NCBI GenBank assembly: GCA_020634495.1
Contig: JACKBR010000030.1
Coordinates: 1 to 56,990 of the forward strand
Reading direction: 5' to 3'
DNA length: 56,990 bases
From: Ardenticatenaceae bacterium
GTDB taxonomy: Bacteria; Chloroflexota; Anaerolineae; Promineifilales; Promineifilaceae
Shown: positions 45,263 to 54,690 of the stretch, in pieces
Layout: each line of letters begins with the position of its first letter
Numbering within the stretch: the stretch's first letter is position 1
Made by a program: the position numbers and the translations under genes
The notes under the pieces: generated by a model
The model's database searches: none
Seen by the model: only the letters and a program-made list of their open reading frames with translations
What the model was told of the DNA's origin: nothing

Positions 45263-45962
45263 ACCGCCCGAATCATCAACAAAATCGCCAACGAGGCCAA
45301 CGGAATCGCCAAATTATCATTGTTCACCGCACCGCTGATGAAGAGGAACATAGGAGTAAAAGCATTGAGCGCCGCCGCGCCAAGAGCAATTTCTGGCCGG
45401 TTGGGAACCAACTCTTTGCTGATGAGGTAAGTCAGATAAACAGTAGCTGCGCCTAGCAAAACCGAAAAGAGGCGCACAAGGCGCACCGCCAGCAGCGTGC
45501 CCTGCCACGGGTTCCAGTCTGGATTGTGGATGGTGAGGTTGATGTTGCCATCGGCGGTGAGGATGCCGTTATCGACGTGGGGGTTTTCCCAGCGAATCGT
45601 TTCCATGTCGCTGGCGTCGATCCAAAAGGTGAGCGCTGCGCCGAGGTAGTAGTAAAGCGGCGGCTGGCTGGCTTCCTGCTTCCACGGCCCAGCCTGGGCT
45701 GGATCAAACACCTGCACCGGCAGCGGATTACCGTCGGCCAGATGGCGGATCATGGGATAATGCCACAGCTCGTCTGAGGCTTCAAAAACGGGGGTGACGA
45801 GGGCATACATGCCCCCCAAAATGATAAACAGCCCCAAAATGAGCCTCAGCCAGCGTTTTTCGGTACGTTTCTCGTCCATAGGGGGCTGATTGTACCCATC
45901 TGAGGCTGTGCTGCCACCTGCGTTCAGGCTGTGTTTAGGATACGGCCGTCTTCCCCGGAACC

Positions 45963-45998
45963 AGTAATCGGTGAGCCAGTAATCAGTGACCAGTTAGC
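45963..45998. repeat. Short CAGTAATCAGT-family block
   Basis: CAGTAATCGGTGAGCCAGTA and ATCAGTGACCAGTTA form a short tandem block at the 3' end of hemL, overlapping its last codons. Confidence 0.55.
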
Positions 45999-47277
45999 GC
46001 AGCAAAAGCAACCCCAGCGGCCGCAATCGTTTTGTGAATTTCAGCCGTTGTGTGCTGCGTAGACAAAAACCCAGCTTCAAATTGTGACGGTGCCAGATAA
46101 ACCCCACGCGACAACATCATCTGGAAATATTGGGCAAATCGTTCTGTATTCGCCTGACTGGCCGTTTCCCAATTTACCACCGGTTGGTCGGCAAAAAACA
46201 GGCCAAACATCGTACCCACGCGATTTTGCTGGATAGTCACGCCAGCTTCTTTGGCGGCCATAGCCAGACCATTCATCAACTGCGCACCCCGCACTTCAAG
46301 TCGTCCCAAACGCCAGGAGCCTGGATCGCTTTTAGCGTTTCAATGCCAGCCGTCATCGCCAGCGGATTGCCAGACAGGGTGCCCGCCTGGTACATCGGCC
46401 CGACCGGCGCCACCAACTCCATGATGTCGCGGCGGCCACCGTAAGCCCCAACAGGCAGCCCACCACCTATCACCTTGCCCAATGCCGTGATGTCGGGCTG
46501 AATGCCATACAAAGTTTGCGCCCCGCCGGGATGCACCCGGAAGCCAGTCATCACCTCGTCAAAGATGAGCAGCGCACCGTCGTTGGCGGTCACCTCGCGC
46601 AAACCGGGCAAAAAGCCTTCAACCGGCGGCACCAGTCCCATGTTGCCGCTGACCGGCTCCACGATGACGGCCGCAATCTCGCCTGGAAATTGAGCAAAAA
46701 GCTGCTTCACAGCTTCGAGGCCATTGTAAGGAGCCACCAGGGTATCGGCGGTCGTGGCTTTGGGTACGCCAGGGGAATCTGGCAAGCCCAGCGTGGCCAC
46801 GCCAGAGCCAGCCTGCACCAGCAGCATGTCGGCATGGCCATGATAATTGCCCCGGAATTTGATGATCTTGCTGCGTTGGGTAAAAGCGCGGGCCAACCGC
46901 AAAGCACTCATGGTGGCTTCTGTGCCAGAGTTGACAAAGCGAATCATTTCGATGTTGGGCATGAGTTTCATAACCTGCCTGGCCAGTTCATTTTCTAGCG
47001 GGCTGGGTGCGCCGTAGCTGGTGCCGTGGGTAACGGCCGTTTGCAAAGCCGCCACCACACGCGGATGCGCATGACCTAAAATCAGCGGCCCCCAGGAAAG
47101 CACATAATCAATATAGCGATTGCCATCCACATCGGTCAGATAAGCGCCTTCACCCCGTTCAATAAACAGCGGCTGGCCACCCACCGCCCGAAAAGCCCGC
47201 ACAGGCGAATCCACCCCACCGGGCAGTAATTCCTGTGCTTCTAAAAATAAATCGATTGAATTTTGAATATTGTGCAT
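45983..47277 (-). CDS. hemL: Glutamate-1-semialdehyde 2,1-aminomutase, one frameshift near 46,300
   Basis: The full protein has about 430 residues. This is the PLP-dependent enzyme that makes 5-aminolevulinate from glutamate-1-semialdehyde. Visible motifs are [73 protein letters not shown], and [17 protein letters not shown] with the PLP Lys. After A-P-G-V-W-D-D a one-base shift (about 46,300-46,310) is needed to continue [20 protein letters not shown] to the end. ATG at 47277 with GGGAGA is preferred; the frame is open to 47310. As the pathway's committed enzyme it should be functional, so a sequence error is plausible. Confidence 0.9.
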
Positions 47278-47295
47278 GAAAGTCTCCCGCAACGC

Positions 47296-47324
47296 TTGAC
47301 ATTCTGACAAGTGACGTGCAATAT
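47296..47324 (+). promoter_or_regulatory. Possible vapBC promoter
   Basis: A perfect TTGACA (47296-47301) with a 17-base spacer leads to CAATAT (47319-47324), a weak -10. It lies between the divergent hemL and vapB starts. Confidence 0.4.
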
Positions 47325-47374
47325 TGATTAGTAAGAATTATTTTGATATTCCGATTAAATTTGTGAGGACTACC

Positions 47375-47629
47375 ATGTTGGTAAAGGTAAGCAGCAAAGG
47401 CCAAATCACACTTCCCAAATCAATTCGGGAGGCAATGGGCATTAAGCCAGGCGATACAATCGTGATCACCCAAAAAGAAAACAACATCGTTTTGCATCCT
47501 GTTACTGAAACGTTGTTTGAGCTAAGAGGCAGCATCAAGGTAGATGGGCCACAAGATTTAGACGCTATTCTCGAAAAAGCAAAAAAATCGGTCGCCGCAG
47601 ACGTCATCAGGGGACTACAGAATGCGTAA
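47375..47629 (+). CDS. vapB: AbrB/VapB-type antitoxin
   Basis: The 84-residue protein begins MLVKVSSKGQITLPKSIREA, followed by MGIKPGDTIVI, the SpoVT/AbrB swapped-hairpin DNA-binding domain. The C-terminal part (FELRGSIKVDGPQDLDAILE) would wrap the toxin. GAGGA precedes the ATG at 47375; the open frame runs 17 codons further without a better start. It overlaps vapC by eight bases, the usual coupling of these pairs, and would repress its own promoter. It is more AT-rich than the surrounding hem genes and has no exact ACGGCCGT. Confidence 0.9.
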   Translation: MLVKVSSKGQITLPKSIREAMGIKPGDTIVITQKENNIVLHPVTETLFELRGSIKVDGPQDLDAILEKAKKSVAADVIRGLQNA

Positions 47630-48047
47630 TGTTATTTTCGCTGATACCAATCTATTCCTCCGCTACCTCATGAACGACGATTCAGAGCAAGCAGATGCGG
47701 TAGAGCATGTCCTCACACAGGCCAAGGATGGCGCATTCCAACTTATTGCCAATCCTCTCATCATCGCCGAAATCGTTTGGGTGCTAGAAAAAGTTTACGA
47801 TTTAGATCGACTTGCTATTCGGAAAAGTATTCTAGCGATTGTCAACACACCCGGCATCGAAATTGACGCTGCCAATCTTGTAAGTTCGGCCGTTGATATT
47901 TACGCCAGCGAAAATATTGATTTTGTGGATGCATTTAGCGTTTCCTGGATGAAGGATCAAAAAATTGACGCCGTTTACACATTTGATAAACGTCATTTCA
48001 GTCGGGTTGATTCAATCACCGTTCTTATTCCCGGACTAAATGATTGA
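47622..48047 (+). CDS. vapC: PIN-domain ribonuclease toxin VapC
   Basis: The 141-residue protein has a single PIN domain with the acidic metal-binding residues in place: F-A-D-T-N-L-F-L-R-Y at the N-terminus, I-I-A-E-I-V-W-V-L, NIDFVDAFSVSWMKDQ and AVYTFDKRHFSRV. VapC toxins cleave tRNA or rRNA and are neutralised by VapB. It converges on hemE, with only two bases between the stop codons, and lies antisense within the hem cluster between hemE and hemL. Its composition and absence of the palindrome suggest later acquisition; this is inference. Confidence 0.92.
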   Translation: MRNVIFADTNLFLRYLMNDDSEQADAVEHVLTQAKDGAFQLIANPLIIAEIVWVLEKVYDLDRLAIRKSILAIVNTPGIEIDAANLVSSAVDIYASENIDFVDAFSVSWMKDQKIDAVYTFDKRHFSRVDSITVLIPGLND

Positions 48048-48049
48048 CC

Positions 48050-49099
48050 CTATCGTGCCGTTTTTTCCTGCACGTAAGCAACCAGGCGCTTAACCGTGTC
48101 CGTGGGGACGTTGGGGAAAATGCCATGGCCGAGGTTGAAGATGTGCCCGGAACGGCCGTTTACCCTGCGCAACACATCATCCACCTTCCCCTTTACAATT
48201 TCCCAGTCCGTCAGCAGCACGGTGGGATCTAAATTGCCCTGCACCGCCCGATCAAACCCAACTTTCTCCCAGGCCATGTCCAGCGGAATGCGCCAATCCA
48301 CCCCAATGACCGAGCCGCCGCAAGCAGCCACCTCATCCAGGTACAGCGCCGTGCCCGTGCTAAAATTGATTGTGGGCACGTTGGCTTTTTCCAGTTCGGC
48401 AAAAATCAGCCTGTTGTACGGCTGAATGTAGCGCACATAATCCTGCATACCCAGCGCCAGCCCGGCCCAGGAATCAAAAAGCTGCAAGGCAGATGCGCCC
48501 GCGGCGGCTTGCTTCAGCAAATAATCCGCCTGCACGGTTGCCAGCTTGTGCATCAGCATGTCCCAGGCCTCTGGAAACTGGTACATTAGCGCCTTTGTTT
48601 TCTCATAATTTTTGCTGCTGCCGCCTTCAATGGCGTAGCTGGCCAGGGTAAACGGTGCCCCGGCAAAGCCAATCAGCGGCACGCCACGCGGCGTCAGTTC
48701 CGCCGCCACCAGCCGGATTGCTTCCAGGGTAAAGCCCATGTTTTCTTCGGCGGGCGGGGTTTGCAGCTTTTCAATGTCCGCAGCAGATTGGATGGGATTG
48801 TAAATAACCGGGCCTTCCCCTTTTACAAACTCCAAATCCAGACCCATCCCCACCAGGGGTGGCAAGATGTCAGAAAAGATGATGGCGGCGTCCATGCCAA
48901 AAGCATCAATCGGCTGGAGGGTAATTTCGGCAGCCAGCTCTGGCGTGCGGATAACCTCCAGCATGGTATGTTTGGCACGAATGGCGCGGTATTCGGGCAT
49001 GTAACGCCCGGCCTGCCGCATCAGCCAGATGGGCGTGTGATCAACCGCCTCCCGGCGACAGGCACGAAGAAAGTTCGAATTTTGCAAAAGATTTGACAT
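48050..49099 (-). CDS. hemE: Uroporphyrinogen decarboxylase
   Basis: The 349-residue protein is full length. It removes four carboxyl groups from uroporphyrinogen III to give coproporphyrinogen III. Family signatures are TPIWLMRQAGRYMPEYRAIR, D-A-A-I-I-F-S-D-I-L-P, IGFAGAPFTLASYAIEGGSS, L-Q-L-F-D-S-W-A-G, and IFNLGHGIFPNVPTDTVKRL. It is part of the hem gene run, 73 bases after hemB with a repeat block between, and is followed by the convergent vapC. Confidence 0.97.
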   Translation of the reverse strand: MSNLLQNSNFLRACRREAVDHTPIWLMRQAGRYMPEYRAIRAKHTMLEVIRTPELAAEITLQPIDAFGMDAAIIFSDILPPLVGMGLDLEFVKGEGPVIYNPIQSAADIEKLQTPPAEENMGFTLEAIRLVAAELTPRGVPLIGFAGAPFTLASYAIEGGSSKNYEKTKALMYQFPEAWDMLMHKLATVQADYLLKQAAAGASALQLFDSWAGLALGMQDYVRYIQPYNRLIFAELEKANVPTINFSTGTALYLDEVAACGGSVIGVDWRIPLDMAWEKVGFDRAVQGNLDPTVLLTDWEIVKGKVDDVLRRVNGRSGHIFNLGHGIFPNVPTDTVKRLVAYVQEKTAR

Positions 49100-49104
49100 G
49101 AAAT

Positions 49105-49182
49105 ACCTTTTTAATTGTGAATTGTGAATAGCGAATTGTGAATAGTTAACGTGTTGACCCGTTCACAATTAACTATTTTGTT
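49105..49182. repeat. AATTGTGAATTGTGAATAG-type word-repeat hairpin
   Basis: TTAATTGTGAATTGTGAATA and GCGAATTGTGAATAGTTAAC are followed by inverse GTTCACAATTAACTATT. It fills the hemB-hemE gap and overlaps the last hemB codons. Confidence 0.65.
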
Positions 49183-50183
49183 AGCCAGGCAGCGGCGGCT
49201 AAAGCGTGATAGGTGATGATGAGATCGGCACCAGCACGCTTGATGCTGGTGAGCGTCTCCATGACAGCTTTTTCTTCATCCAGCCAGCCGTTGGCCGCGG
49301 CCGCCTTCAGCATGGCATACTCGCCGCTGACGTTGTAGGCGGCCAGGGGCAGCTCTGGGAACGCATCGCGCAGTTGGCGGATGATGTCCAGGTACGCCAG
49401 GGCCGGTTTCACCATGAGGAAATCCGCGCCTTCGTCCACATCCAGGGCGGCTTCGCGGAGGGCTTCACGACTATTGGCCGGGTCCATCTGGTGCGTTTTG
49501 CGGTCGCCAAACTTGGGGGCACCGTCGGCGGCGTCGCGGAACGGGCCATAAAAGGCTGAAGCGTATTTGACGGCATAGGACATGATGGGCAGGTTGCTGT
49601 AGCCAGAGGCATCCAGCCCGGCGCGGAGGGCGGTTACCATGCCATCCATCATGCCGCTGGGGGCTACGATGTCTGCCCCGGCCTCTGCGTGGGAAACGGC
49701 CGTTTCCACCAAAATGGGCAGCGTTTCATCGTTCAGCACATGTCCGTGATCGTCCAGCAGGCCGCAGTGGCCGTGATCGGTATATTCACACAAGCACACG
49801 TCGGTGATAACCACCAGCTCGGGAAATTCTTGTTTGATGGCCCGAATCGCTCGCTGCACGATGCCGTCTGGGGCAAAGTTTTCCAGGCCAACCGGGTCTT
49901 TGTAGGCGGGCAGACCGAACAGCAAAACGGCGGGAATTTGGGATTCGGCCGTTTTTTCCGCTTCTCGCACCGCCTCATCCACAGAAAGCTGGGCAATGCC
50001 CGGCATGGAAGCAATAGGATTGCGCACGCTTTTGCCATGCGTCACAAACATCGGGTAGATAAAATCGGCCGGGTTTAGCTCCGTTTCGCGCACCATGCGC
50101 CGCAGCCCGGCAGTGGCCCGCAGGCGGCGGGGCCGAACTGTCATTTCCACGTTGTGCAATTGGGTTAGGGTTCCTTCAATCAT
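49173..50183 (-). CDS. hemB: Delta-aminolevulinic acid dehydratase (porphobilinogen synthase)
   Basis: The 336-residue protein condenses two 5-aminolevulinates to porphobilinogen. The metal loop reads [13 protein letters not shown], with the three cysteines of the zinc-dependent class. The Schiff-base lysines lie in [20 protein letters not shown] and [30 protein letters not shown] and F-V-T-H-G-K near the start are typical. It is two bases downstream of hemD and clearly in the same transcript. [10 protein letters not shown] contains an ACGGCCGT-encoded TAV inside a conserved helix. Confidence 0.97.
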   Translation of the reverse strand: MIEGTLTQLHNVEMTVRPRRLRATAGLRRMVRETELNPADFIYPMFVTHGKSVRNPIASMPGIAQLSVDEAVREAEKTAESQIPAVLLFGLPAYKDPVGLENFAPDGIVQRAIRAIKQEFPELVVITDVCLCEYTDHGHCGLLDDHGHVLNDETLPILVETAVSHAEAGADIVAPSGMMDGMVTALRAGLDASGYSNLPIMSYAVKYASAFYGPFRDAADGAPKFGDRKTHQMDPANSREALREAALDVDEGADFLMVKPALAYLDIIRQLRDAFPELPLAAYNVSGEYAMLKAAAANGWLDEEKAVMETLTSIKRAGADLIITYHALAAAAWLTK

Positions 50184-50185
50184 GT

Positions 50186-50968
50186 TTAGTTAACCTCTGT
50201 ATTCATCAGCAGGGCAGTTTTTAGCTGCTGCACCAGGCCATCGATTGTGTACTCTTCAGGCATTAGGGAGTCGCTCAAGCCCGCTGCGGCAGCCGCTTCA
50301 GCAGTGACGGGGCCTATGCAAACGACCAGGGTTTGTGGCAGCATCATTTCCAATGGCGCAATGAGCCGGGCCGGATACTCTGCCATAATTTTGAAGAAGT
50401 TGCGTACGCTGGACGGACTGGTAAAGGTGAGGGCCTCCACGCCCCGATTGAATTCAATCCAGGCTTTGGGGGTGGGAACGGCCATCACCGTATCATACAA
50501 CGCCACCTCCGTCAGGACTGCACCCTGTTTCTGGAGCAACTCGGCAATTTCGGGACGGCCGATTTTGGCTCGCGGCAGCAATACCTTCTTGCCCGTCAAG
50601 TCGCCCAGGCCCCGCACCAAGGCCGTGCCTACAAATTCGTCTGGCATAAAATCAACCGCGATGTTGCGAGCAGTCAACAGCCGGGCTGTGGCCGAGCCGA
50701 CGGCCGCCACGCGGGGCATTGCGTCCAGGGCCAGTGCCAATTCATCGACGCGGCGCAGGAAAAAATCGACCGCGTTGCCGCTGGTAAAAATGAGCCAGTC
50801 AAACTCAGGCAAAATGGCCAATGCCCGATCCAGCGGCTCCCAGGGCAGCGGTTCTAGCTGGATGGTGGGAAATTCAACCGGGGTGAAGCCAGCCGCCAGC
50901 AGCTTTTGGCTGAGTGCATCTGCCTGGTTGGCTGTGCGCGTCACCAGCACGCGGGGCCGGTCAGACAT
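50186..50968 (-). CDS. hemD: Uroporphyrinogen-III synthase
   Basis: The protein has about 260 residues with the two-domain HemD fold: [11 protein letters not shown] at the start, [21 protein letters not shown], then [20 protein letters not shown] and [17 protein letters not shown]. It cyclises hydroxymethylbilane with D-ring inversion. The family is poorly conserved, but these motifs and the position after hemC are decisive. ATG at 50968 overlaps the hemC stop by eight bases; the frame is open to 50998. Confidence 0.93.
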   Translation of the reverse strand: MSDRPRVLVTRTANQADALSQKLLAAGFTPVEFPTIQLEPLPWEPLDRALAILPEFDWLIFTSGNAVDFFLRRVDELALALDAMPRVAAVGSATARLLTARNIAVDFMPDEFVGTALVRGLGDLTGKKVLLPRAKIGRPEIAELLQKQGAVLTEVALYDTVMAVPTPKAWIEFNRGVEALTFTSPSSVRNFFKIMAEYPARLIAPLEMMLPQTLVVCIGPVTAEAAAAAGLSDSLMPEEYTIDGLVQQLKTALLMNTEVN

Positions 50969-51869
50969 AGGCCAAAATCTCCGCAGCTCCCTGGGCAATG
51001 GCCTGCTGGGCCAGGGCCTGCCCTAAAGCAGCGGCCTCATCGCCGCTATCCGCCACGCGCACCATGTTTTGGCCATCAAGCGATCCCACAAGACCGGTTA
51101 AATGGAGACGGCCGTTTTCCCACAACGCATAAGCCGCCACCGGGGTAGCACAGCCGCCGCCCAGCGCGTGCAAAAAGGCCCGCTCGGCGGTAACGGCCGC
51201 AGCTACGTCTGGCTGGTGGATGGCGGCCAGCAGGCGCAGGGTTTCGGCATCGTCGGCGCGGCACTGGACGGCCAGCGCACCTTGCCCTGGGGCAGGCAGC
51301 ATCGTTTCCAGGGGCAGCCATTGGGCAATGTGTTCATCCAGCCCCAGGCGCGTTACGCCAGCCGCGGCCAAAATGGTGGCGTCGTACTGGCCTTCCTGCA
51401 CTTTGCGGATGCGGGTTTCTACGTTGCCGCGAATTGAGCGCACGTCCAGGTCTGGGCGCTGGTGGCGCAGTTGGGATTGGCGGCGCAGGCTGCTGGTGCC
51501 CACGATGGCTCCTTGGGGCAGCGATTGCAGGGTACGGCCGTTTGCGGCAATCAACACATCACGCACGTCGGCCCGGCCCACGATGGCTCCCAGCACCAGG
51601 CCGGGGCTATCTTCTACGGGCAAATCTTTCAGGGAATGGACGGCAAGGTGGATACGGCCGTCTAGCAAAGCCTGCTCCAATTCCTGCGTAAATAATCCCT
51701 TGCCGCCAATTTGAGGCAGCGGTTTGTCCAGCGTTTTGTCGCCTTGGGTCACAAACGGCTCGTTGCCACAGGAGACATCTGGCCACGCTTTTTCTAGCAA
51801 GGCGCTGATATGCCGGGTTTGCCACAGGGCTAAATTTGAAGTTCGGGTACCAATGATGCGTTTAATCAT
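50961..51869 (-). CDS. hemC: Hydroxymethylbilane synthase (porphobilinogen deaminase)
   Basis: The 302-residue protein joins four porphobilinogens into hydroxymethylbilane. Signatures are IGTRTSNLALWQT, GGKGLFTQELEQALLDGRIH, L-A-V-H-S-L-K-D-L-P, VGTSSLRRQSQLRHQRPDL, RSIRGNVETRIRKV and the cofactor-binding cysteine in L-G-G-G-C-A-T-P. Both ends overlap neighbours by eight bases (hemA upstream, hemD downstream), so the three are translationally coupled. Confidence 0.97.
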   Translation of the reverse strand: MIKRIIGTRTSNLALWQTRHISALLEKAWPDVSCGNEPFVTQGDKTLDKPLPQIGGKGLFTQELEQALLDGRIHLAVHSLKDLPVEDSPGLVLGAIVGRADVRDVLIAANGRTLQSLPQGAIVGTSSLRRQSQLRHQRPDLDVRSIRGNVETRIRKVQEGQYDATILAAAGVTRLGLDEHIAQWLPLETMLPAPGQGALAVQCRADDAETLRLLAAIHQPDVAAAVTAERAFLHALGGGCATPVAAYALWENGRLHLTGLVGSLDGQNMVRVADSGDEAAALGQALAQQAIAQGAAEILAYV

Positions 51870-53166
51870 AATTTTGGGAGAGGGTGGTTTCGTTCAGTCC
51901 AAATAAATCGCGCACGGTGCTGGCGTAAACGGCCGCTTTGTCATCCACCGCCCTGTCGCGCAGGCGCAAAGTGGGTTCATGCAGCAATTTATTGACCAAC
52001 GCTCGGGAAAAATGCTGGATGTGAGCCAGCGTTGCGGGATCGACATCGCCCAAAAAACGCAACGTGCGGTCTAATTCTTGCTGGCGAATTGATTCTGCTT
52101 TGTGGCGTAAATCAACGATAACGGGTCGGACCGTCAGGCCACGCAAGATGGTGGCCAAAGCGTCCAACTCGGCTGCGATGATGGCTTCGATGGCTGGAAT
52201 TTCTCGCTGGCGTGCCGCCAAAGCGCCGTCCAGACTTTGTTTTAGCTCATCGGCATCAAAGAGATGCACGTTGGCAATCTGGCGCACGGCTGGGTCGATG
52301 TCACGCGGTACGGCAATGTCGATGAGGATTAACGGCCGTTCCGGGCGCTGCTGCATCACTGTTTCAACAAGTTGGTGTGTGAGCAACGGCGAGCTGGCAG
52401 AGGTGGCGCTGATAACGACGTCGGTTTGGGAAACGGCCGTTGCCAACTCATCCAGGCCAAACACAGGCAGGCCATCCTGCGCCGCCAGCGCTTCGGCCCG
52501 CGCTCGGCTGCGATTGGCCAGGGCAATGCTTGTTGCTCCACGAGACCGCAGCACCTTCAGGGCCAAATGCCCCATCTCGCCCGCGCCAATGATGAGATGC
52601 TGCCGCTGGGTTAAATCGCCCAAAATGGCCTGGGCCTGGGCAACCGCCATCGAGCTGGTGCTCACCGGATTCTGGCTGATGCTGGTTTCGCTGCGAGCCC
52701 GCTTGCCACAGCGGATCGCCGTGCGGAACAGTTCTGTTACGGCTGGGCCAATGGTTTTTGCGGCCGTTGCCGCCATAAAAGCATCTGTCACCTGCCCCAA
52801 AATTTGCGGTTCGCCCAACACCTGTGAATCCAGCCCTGCGGCCACCCGGCAAAGATGGTGGGCAGCGTCCAGACCGGTGTAAAAATATAGATGATCCGCA
52901 AAAAGGGTTTTGTCTACCCCTTTCATGAAGGCCAGCAGGTCAGCCAGCAGCGCACGAGCATTCAGGCCGGGGCAGTTGACGTGGGCAACGAGTTCGGTGC
53001 GGTTGCAGGTGGAGAGCACAGCCAGTTCCTGCACGGCCGCAAAACGAGAATCGGCCGTTTGCCAGTTTGGCGGCAAGCTGCCTAAAGAACAGCTTAGCTG
53101 CTCGCGCAAAGCAATAGGAGCCGTACGGTAGCTGAGGCCAAGTAAAACAAGTCGCGCTGAGGTCAT
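51862..53166 (-). CDS. hemA: Glutamyl-tRNA reductase
   Basis: The protein has about 434 residues and reduces glutamyl-tRNA to glutamate-1-semialdehyde, the first committed step of the C5 pathway. Motifs are L-G-L-S-Y-R-T-A-P-I-A-L-R-E, L-S-T-C-N-R-T-E-L with the catalytic Cys, GLDSQVLGEPQILGQV, and an NADPH-binding region I-I-G-A-G-E-M-G. ATG at 53166 is preferred: GGAA lies six bases upstream and MTSARLVLLGLSYRT is the normal N-terminus; ATG at 53178 would add four residues. It overlaps hemC by eight bases. Confidence 0.96.
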   Translation of the reverse strand: MTSARLVLLGLSYRTAPIALREQLSCSLGSLPPNWQTADSRFAAVQELAVLSTCNRTELVAHVNCPGLNARALLADLLAFMKGVDKTLFADHLYFYTGLDAAHHLCRVAAGLDSQVLGEPQILGQVTDAFMAATAAKTIGPAVTELFRTAIRCGKRARSETSISQNPVSTSSMAVAQAQAILGDLTQRQHLIIGAGEMGHLALKVLRSRGATSIALANRSRARAEALAAQDGLPVFGLDELATAVSQTDVVISATSASSPLLTHQLVETVMQQRPERPLILIDIAVPRDIDPAVRQIANVHLFDADELKQSLDGALAARQREIPAIEAIIAAELDALATILRGLTVRPVIVDLRHKAESIRQQELDRTLRFLGDVDPATLAHIQHFSRALVNKLLHEPTLRLRDRAVDDKAAVYASTVRDLFGLNETTLSQNYD

Positions 53167-53194
53167 GTGATGTTCCATAAATTACAACTTCAGA

Positions 53195-53262
53195 GGAGTG
53201 GAGCATCCTCAGATGCGGAGCGGGTTTTGCACCAGCCTTTCGCATCTGAGGATGCTCACTCC
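53195..53262. repeat. Long inverted repeat GGAGTGGAGCATCCTCAGAT between hemN and hemA
   Basis: Arms of about 22 bases (53195-53217 and 53241-53262, one extra base on one side) can form a strong hairpin within the hem transcript. The core GCATCCTCAGATGC is shared with 102-142. Confidence 0.75.
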
Positions 53263-53285
53263 ACCTTATTTGAAAAGTCTTGATC

Positions 53286-54653
53286 CTAGACAGATTGGGA
53301 AAAGACACGAGTGTCTGGTTTGTTGCGGCGCAGACGCATATCCAGGGCCATGGCGGCATTACGCAGGAACGGCCGTCCCCGTTCCGTCATGGCCATCTGA
53401 GTGCCTTCAATTGTGACCAGGCCATCTTTAAGCAGCTCCGCCAGATAGCTGCGCACGTCTTCAGCCTGGGCATCGTCAAACAGGCTTACTCGCTGCTGGG
53501 TCATAAATTGAAGAATTTGCTCACGGTGATGCTGGTCTTCTTCATCCAGCAAGTGGCCGCGCAGTGTAGGAATTTCACCGGCCAGCGCCCGCTTTTTGTA
53601 CTCGTTGATCTGCTTCTCATTTTGGTGAAAGCAGGTGGGCGCTTCCGAAATGGAGCTGACACCCAGCCCCAGCAAAATATCGGTACGCATGTCGGTGTAG
53701 CCCATAAAGTTGCGGTGCAGTTCGCCCTGCTGGTACGCCTGGTACAAATTGTCATTGGGCAAGGCAAAATGGTCCAGCCCCAGCTCTTTGTAACCGGCTT
53801 CAAGGAAAATTTCCCGGGCGATTTCATACAGAGCGCGCTTGTCGGCTCCCTTGGGCAAATCGTCTTCGGTGAAGAGGCGGTGTGCCTTTTTAATCCAGGG
53901 CACAAAGGCGAAGCTGTAGAGGGCAATGCGGTCTGGCAGCAGTTCAACGGTGGTTTCGGCCGTTTTGCGGAACGATTCCAGCGTTTGGGCGGGAAGGCCA
54001 TAAATCAAATCATAGTTGACCGATTCAAAGCCCACCTCACGCGACAGCAGGGTCAGATCGCGGGTCATTTCGTAGGGCTGGATGCGGTTGATGAGGTGCT
54101 GCACTTCAGGATTAAAATCCTGCACGCCCATGCTGATGCGCTGAAAGCCCAGCTCGCGCAGCGCTTCCAGATGTTCGCGAGTAGTCACCCGCGGGCCAAC
54201 CTCAATGGAGCCTTCAAACTTTGCCGGGTCTATGTTGACCATCTCCAAAATGGGCCGCAGCAGCCGCTTGAGATTCTCGCCACTGAAAAATGTGGGCGTG
54301 CCGCCGCCTAAATGAATCTGGCGAATGGGCGCGGTTTTAAGTTCTGGTACCTGCGCCAGGTAGCTTTCCCATTCTTGGTGAATGGCTTTGGTGTAGCTGC
54401 GCTCGTTGTCGTGGTTTTGGGTGATGAAGGTGTTGCAGCCGCAGAAGGTGCAAAGCGCTTCGCAAAAGGGAATGTGAATGTACATCGACCAGGCGGTCTG
54501 CGGATTCTCGACGAAGGTTTGCTTGAGGGCGGCGACCCACTGCTGGCTGGTCGGGTTTTCTGACCAGTAGGGAACGGTGGGATAGCTGGTGTAGCGCGGC
54601 GCGGGCACATCGTATTTGGCCAGCAGTTCAGCGCGGGTTTGTTCTTTTAGCAT
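53286..54653 (-). CDS. hemN: Oxygen-independent coproporphyrinogen III oxidase-type radical SAM protein
   Basis: The protein has about 455 residues from ATG 54653 (AAGGA six bases upstream; the open frame to 54746 has no such signal). PAPRYTSYPTVPYW at the start, the radical SAM cluster motif IPFCEALCTFCGCN (CxxxCxxC), IHLGGGTPTFFSGENLKRLL, EVGPRVTTREHLEALRELGF and the C-terminal HemN domain are present. The extra cysteine after the cluster motif and the length point to the HemN rather than HemW branch. It decarboxylates two propionates without oxygen. Confidence 0.94.
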   Translation of the reverse strand: MLKEQTRAELLAKYDVPAPRYTSYPTVPYWSENPTSQQWVAALKQTFVENPQTAWSMYIHIPFCEALCTFCGCNTFITQNHDNERSYTKAIHQEWESYLAQVPELKTAPIRQIHLGGGTPTFFSGENLKRLLRPILEMVNIDPAKFEGSIEVGPRVTTREHLEALRELGFQRISMGVQDFNPEVQHLINRIQPYEMTRDLTLLSREVGFESVNYDLIYGLPAQTLESFRKTAETTVELLPDRIALYSFAFVPWIKKAHRLFTEDDLPKGADKRALYEIAREIFLEAGYKELGLDHFALPNDNLYQAYQQGELHRNFMGYTDMRTDILLGLGVSSISEAPTCFHQNEKQINEYKKRALAGEIPTLRGHLLDEEDQHHREQILQFMTQQRVSLFDDAQAEDVRSYLAELLKDGLVTIEGTQMAMTERGRPFLRNAAMALDMRLRRNKPDTRVFSQSV

Positions 54654-54690
54654 AGGTCTTCCTTTCACAGGTGCGATGCACCTTCCTAAA

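Larger units (their letters stand above)
43462..45879 (-). pseudogene. GT39-type membrane glycosyltransferase, disrupted, with repeats in frame
   Basis: The start is intact (MDEKRTEKRWLRLILGLF, with FEASDELWHYPMIRHLADG and Q-P-P-L-Y-Y-Y-L-G, the GT39-type motifs) and reads to L-L-T-K-E near 45,120. It then shifts frame to G-T-F-G-L-P-L-A-L-G-T-I-F-I-A-Y-W-K and shifts again to LGWTAVSFLILLIPVVLIAG. A TAG stops the frame after YGDF (44,883), and GWNAFIAVLGQRAHPASLAQ follows in the same frame. Near 44,280 it shifts into the C-terminal beta domains (43462-44274; PGDTIDLLLEWEVLAPMARD and GDTVDLMLYWRAK). Three dispersed repeat elements (44624-44682, 45003-45062, 45181-45262) are inside the coding region, in presumed loops. 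Confidence 0.75.
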
